NCBI GenBank assembly: GCA_013388525.1
Contig: JACAFA010000204.1
Location: forward strand, 1-16,012
Length of the DNA stretch: 16,012 nt
DNA from: Ignavibacteriaceae bacterium
GTDB taxonomy: Bacteria > Bacteroidota > Ignavibacteria > Ignavibacteriales > Ignavibacteriaceae
Direction: 5' to 3'
The notes under the pieces were generated by a model that was given only the letters and a program-made list of their open reading frames with translations, was not told the origin of the DNA and ran no database searches. The translations under genes and the position numbers were made by a program. This document shows positions 13,800 through 16,012 of the stretch, in pieces (position 1 is the stretch's first letter; every line of letters begins with the position of its first letter).

Positions 13800-16012
13800 A
13801 TGAGAATTTTATTTTTTTTGTTAATCGTACCATCTTTAATTATTACAACACCCGCCCAGCAATTTACCAACTGGCAAAATTATACTGCATTAAAAAATGT
13901 AAGAGATATAACAATAGCAGATAATAGTTTCTGGAGTGCTGCTAATGGCGGAGCTTTCCAATTTTCAAATTCAACAAACCAGTTTATTACACTTCACAAA
14001 TCTGAGGGTCTCAAAGGACTTTCTCTATCTTCTGTGATTATTGATAAAGCCGGTAGAACCTGGTTCGGAAGCACCGAAGGAATTATTGATATTTATGATA
14101 TAAGCACTAATAGTTTTGATGTAATTCTTGACATCTACAATTCAAACCAGATAAATAAAAGAATAAATGATCTGGCTCTGGCCGGTGATACAATAATAGT
14201 TTCTTCAGACTTTGGCGTTTCACTGATTAACGCAGACAGTTATCTTTTCTTCGATACATTTTTTAAGTTCGGCACATTTCCTTCGAACACAAGTGTGAAT
14301 AGTACTTTGAAATCAGGGTTGTTCTATGTTTGCACCGATCAGGGAGTAGCAATTCAGAAGCCCGGAGCAGTAAATCTTTCAGCTCCGGAATCATGGAATG
14401 TTTATTCCATCACACAGGGACTTCCTTCAAACAAAGCATTCAAAGCAGGAATTTTCCAAAACAATCTTATTGTTAGTACAGATAAAGGTTTTTCAACATT
14501 TGTAAATAATAGCTGGAGTAACTTTATTCCTGAGCTGGCAAACAAAAATATTAGTGATTTTCAAATCAGTGGTGACTCAATTTTAATCCTTTCACAAAAT
14601 AATATTTATCTTTATTACAATGGTGCACTTAATGTGCTTTACAGTTCCGCTGTTACACTCACAAAGATTGAATTTAAGGAGAACTATGGTATCGTCTGCG
14701 CCAGCACTGATGGAACTCTCTATCTTAATACTCAGCTTGAAGCTAATTTCTTATCTCCGAACGCACCTCCGGTAAATCAATTTCCTTCTATGAGTGTTGA
14801 TGCAAATAACAAACTGTGGTCTGCAAGCGGTAAAGATGTTACCGGAGTTGGATACTATACTTATGAAAATGAGATTTGGAATCACTTTAATACTTCAAAC
14901 ACACCTGAGTTACCAACCAATGCTGTTTACCATACTTACACTTTTGGTTCAACTGCTTACCTGGGTGGCTGGGGTTATGGTTTTCTGGAAGTAAATGGCG
15001 ATAATAAAAAACTCTTCAACAGAGCAAATTCAGGAATGCAAGGAATACCACAAAATCCTGATTTTCTTGTGATCACTGGTTTTGGTAAAGATTCCCGCAG
15101 CAATTTATGGGTTTTAAGTTATTGGGCAGTTGACAGAAATACTCTTTCAATGCGTACGCCCGATAGTGTCTGGTATCATTTCACAATTCCTGCAGCACAA
15201 AACAGGATTTTATTAGGTCACGAAAATCTTGCAATTGATCCTTACGATACAAAGTGGTTTAGCTGTTCTGATCCAACAAGATTAGGATTGTTCTATCTTA
15301 ATGAGAACAAAACTTATACTGATCCATCTGACGATAAATCAGATTATCTAACCACTTCAGATGGTTTAAACACAAACGATATTCGTGATGTTGTTGTTGA
15401 CAGAAGAGGCGATGTCTGGGTTGCGACAAGTCTTGGTGTAAATATCATCACAAACACAAGTGCGATTCCTTCTTCAGGAAGTTCCTCATTAAGAATATCC
15501 AGTGTATTTACTTTACGTCAGCAATCTGTAAATGCAATTGCTGTTGATCCATTAAATCAGAAATGGATTGGCACGAATGAAGGACTGCTTTTGGTAAATT
15601 CTGATGGTTCAAGATTACTTACAACTTTCACTGCACAGAACAGCGCTCTTCTTTCAAATACTATAAGAAGTATTGCAATTGATGAGAACAAAGGAATTGT
15701 TTATGTCGGGACCGATGAAGGATTAACATCATTTGAAACGCCATACATAAAACCTCTTGAAAGTTTTGATGAACTGTTCGTTTATCCTAATCCTTTCAAA
15801 CTAAAAAGCGGAACAAATCTTTTAACGATTGATGGACTGATAAGAGATACTAATATTAAAATCCTAACAATTGACGGAATGCTGGTAACTGAATTCTCTT
15901 CACCCGGTGGAAGAACTGCTTATTGGGATGGAAAGGATGAAAACGGTGAATTAGTCAGCACAGGAGTTTACATCATCGTTGCGTTTGACACAGAAGGAAA
16001 CGAAGTTATAAC
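13800..16012 (+). CDS. PorZ-like double beta-propeller surface protein with T9SS-type C-terminal domain (3' end cut)
   Basis: The open frame of 737 codons reaches the right edge. A signal peptide covers residues 1-20 (hydrophobic core, cleavage near TTPAQ). Two propeller regions follow; blades include GRTWFGSTEGIIDIYD, GDVWVATSLGVNIITN, QKWIGTNEGLLLVNSD and VYVGTDEGLTSFET. From about residue 660 a sorting-type beta-sandwich begins: FVYPNPF, then ILTIDGMLVTEF, WDGKDENGELVSTGVYIIVA. This order of two propellers and a C-terminal sorting-like domain, and a length near 750, match PorZ, a T9SS attachment-complex component on the cell surface. The N-terminal part (FTNWQNYTALKNVRDITIAD, then WSAANGGAFQF) also resembles PorZ. 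The alternative is a generic T9SS-secreted propeller protein. No T9SS pore genes are in the window. Only the last few residues appear to be missing. Confidence 0.8.
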   Translation, partial: MRILFFLLIVPSLIITTPAQQFTNWQNYTALKNVRDITIADNSFWSAANGGAFQFSNSTNQFITLHKSEGLKGLSLSSVIIDKAGRTWFGSTEGIIDIYDISTNSFDVILDIYNSNQINKRINDLALAGDTIIVSSDFGVSLINADSYLFFDTFFKFGTFPSNTSVNSTLKSGLFYVCTDQGVAIQKPGAVNLSAPESWNVYSITQGLPSNKAFKAGIFQNNLIVSTDKGFSTFVNNSWSNFIPELANKNISDFQISGDSILILSQNNIYLYYNGALNVLYSSAVTLTKIEFKENYGIVCASTDGTLYLNTQLEANFLSPNAPPVNQFPSMSVDANNKLWSASGKDVTGVGYYTYENEIWNHFNTSNTPELPTNAVYHTYTFGSTAYLGGWGYGFLEVNGDNKKLFNRANSGMQGIPQNPDFLVITGFGKDSRSNLWVLSYWAVDRNTLSMRTPDSVWYHFTIPAAQNRILLGHENLAIDPYDTKWFSCSDPTRLGLFYLNENKTYTDPSDDKSDYLTTSDGLNTNDIRDVVVDRRGDVWVATSLGVNIITNTSAIPSSGSSSLRISSVFTLRQQSVNAIAVDPLNQKWIGTNEGLLLVNSDGSRLLTTFTAQNSALLSNTIRSIAIDENKGIVYVGTDEGLTSFETPYIKPLESFDELFVYPNPFKLKSGTNLLTIDGLIRDTNIKILTIDGMLVTEFSSPGGRTAYWDGKDENGELVSTGVYIIVAFDTEGNEVI

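Noticed and set aside
14794..14994. 66-codon plus-strand ORF inside the PorZ-like gene
   Set aside because: Out-of-frame shadow of a continuous coding frame.
1..16012. Mobile elements, CRISPR arrays, tRNA or rRNA genes
   Set aside because: No transposase or integrase-like frame, no regularly spaced direct repeats and no recognisable tRNA or rRNA sequence was seen on either strand.

Overview
This AT-rich window fits a Gram-negative bacterium of the Bacteroidota/Ignavibacteriota (FCB) branch. The signs are a TonB-dependent receptor with an N-terminal carboxypeptidase-regulatory-like domain, a periplasmic two-component-regulator propeller protein, a PorZ-like protein with a type IX secretion (T9SS) sorting-type C-terminus, signal peptides ending in A-Q, and two candidate TAnnTTTG promoters of the Bacteroidota type. 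Ignavibacteria is my best guess from the gene mix, but this is inference; no marker gene settles it.

Layout. On the minus strand, 4459 to 1 holds a two-gene unit: a TonB-dependent receptor, then a propeller sensor that starts 1 nt after the receptor's stop and runs off the left edge. A 274-bp intergenic region with nested inverted repeats separates this unit from a plus-strand sensor histidine kinase (4734-5933). The kinase converges on nadA and their stop codons overlap. The minus strand then carries, in transcription order, a small outer-membrane barrel gene (9715-8999), aroK (8754-8206), aroB (8196-7081), a possible 21-codon ORF with a strong ribosome binding site (7036-6971), and nadA (6871-5930). 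Upstream of the barrel gene is a PpiD/SurA-type membrane-anchored prolyl isomerase (11912-9822) that ends at a clear intrinsic terminator. A divergent intergenic region (11913-12135) holds a Bacteroidota-type promoter for the isomerase and a cluster of palindromes before a plus-strand CRP/FNR-family regulator. That regulator is followed after 12 nt by a PHP-domain phosphoesterase gene. After a 128-bp gap, a large PorZ-like double-propeller protein runs off the right edge.

How the genes fit together. aroK and aroB are two steps of the shikimate pathway and nadA makes quinolinate for NAD, so the centre is housekeeping biosynthesis. Much of the rest concerns the cell envelope: receptor and sensor at the left, histidine kinase, outer-membrane barrel, periplasmic foldase, and the T9SS-linked surface protein. 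No mobile element, tRNA, rRNA or CRISPR array was seen, and the window reads as ordinary chromosome. The most interesting points are the receptor-sensor coupling, the palindrome cluster before the CRP-family gene and its pairing with a PHP phosphoesterase, the small ORF before nadA, and the PorZ-like protein. I found nothing that is clearly a wholly new system.
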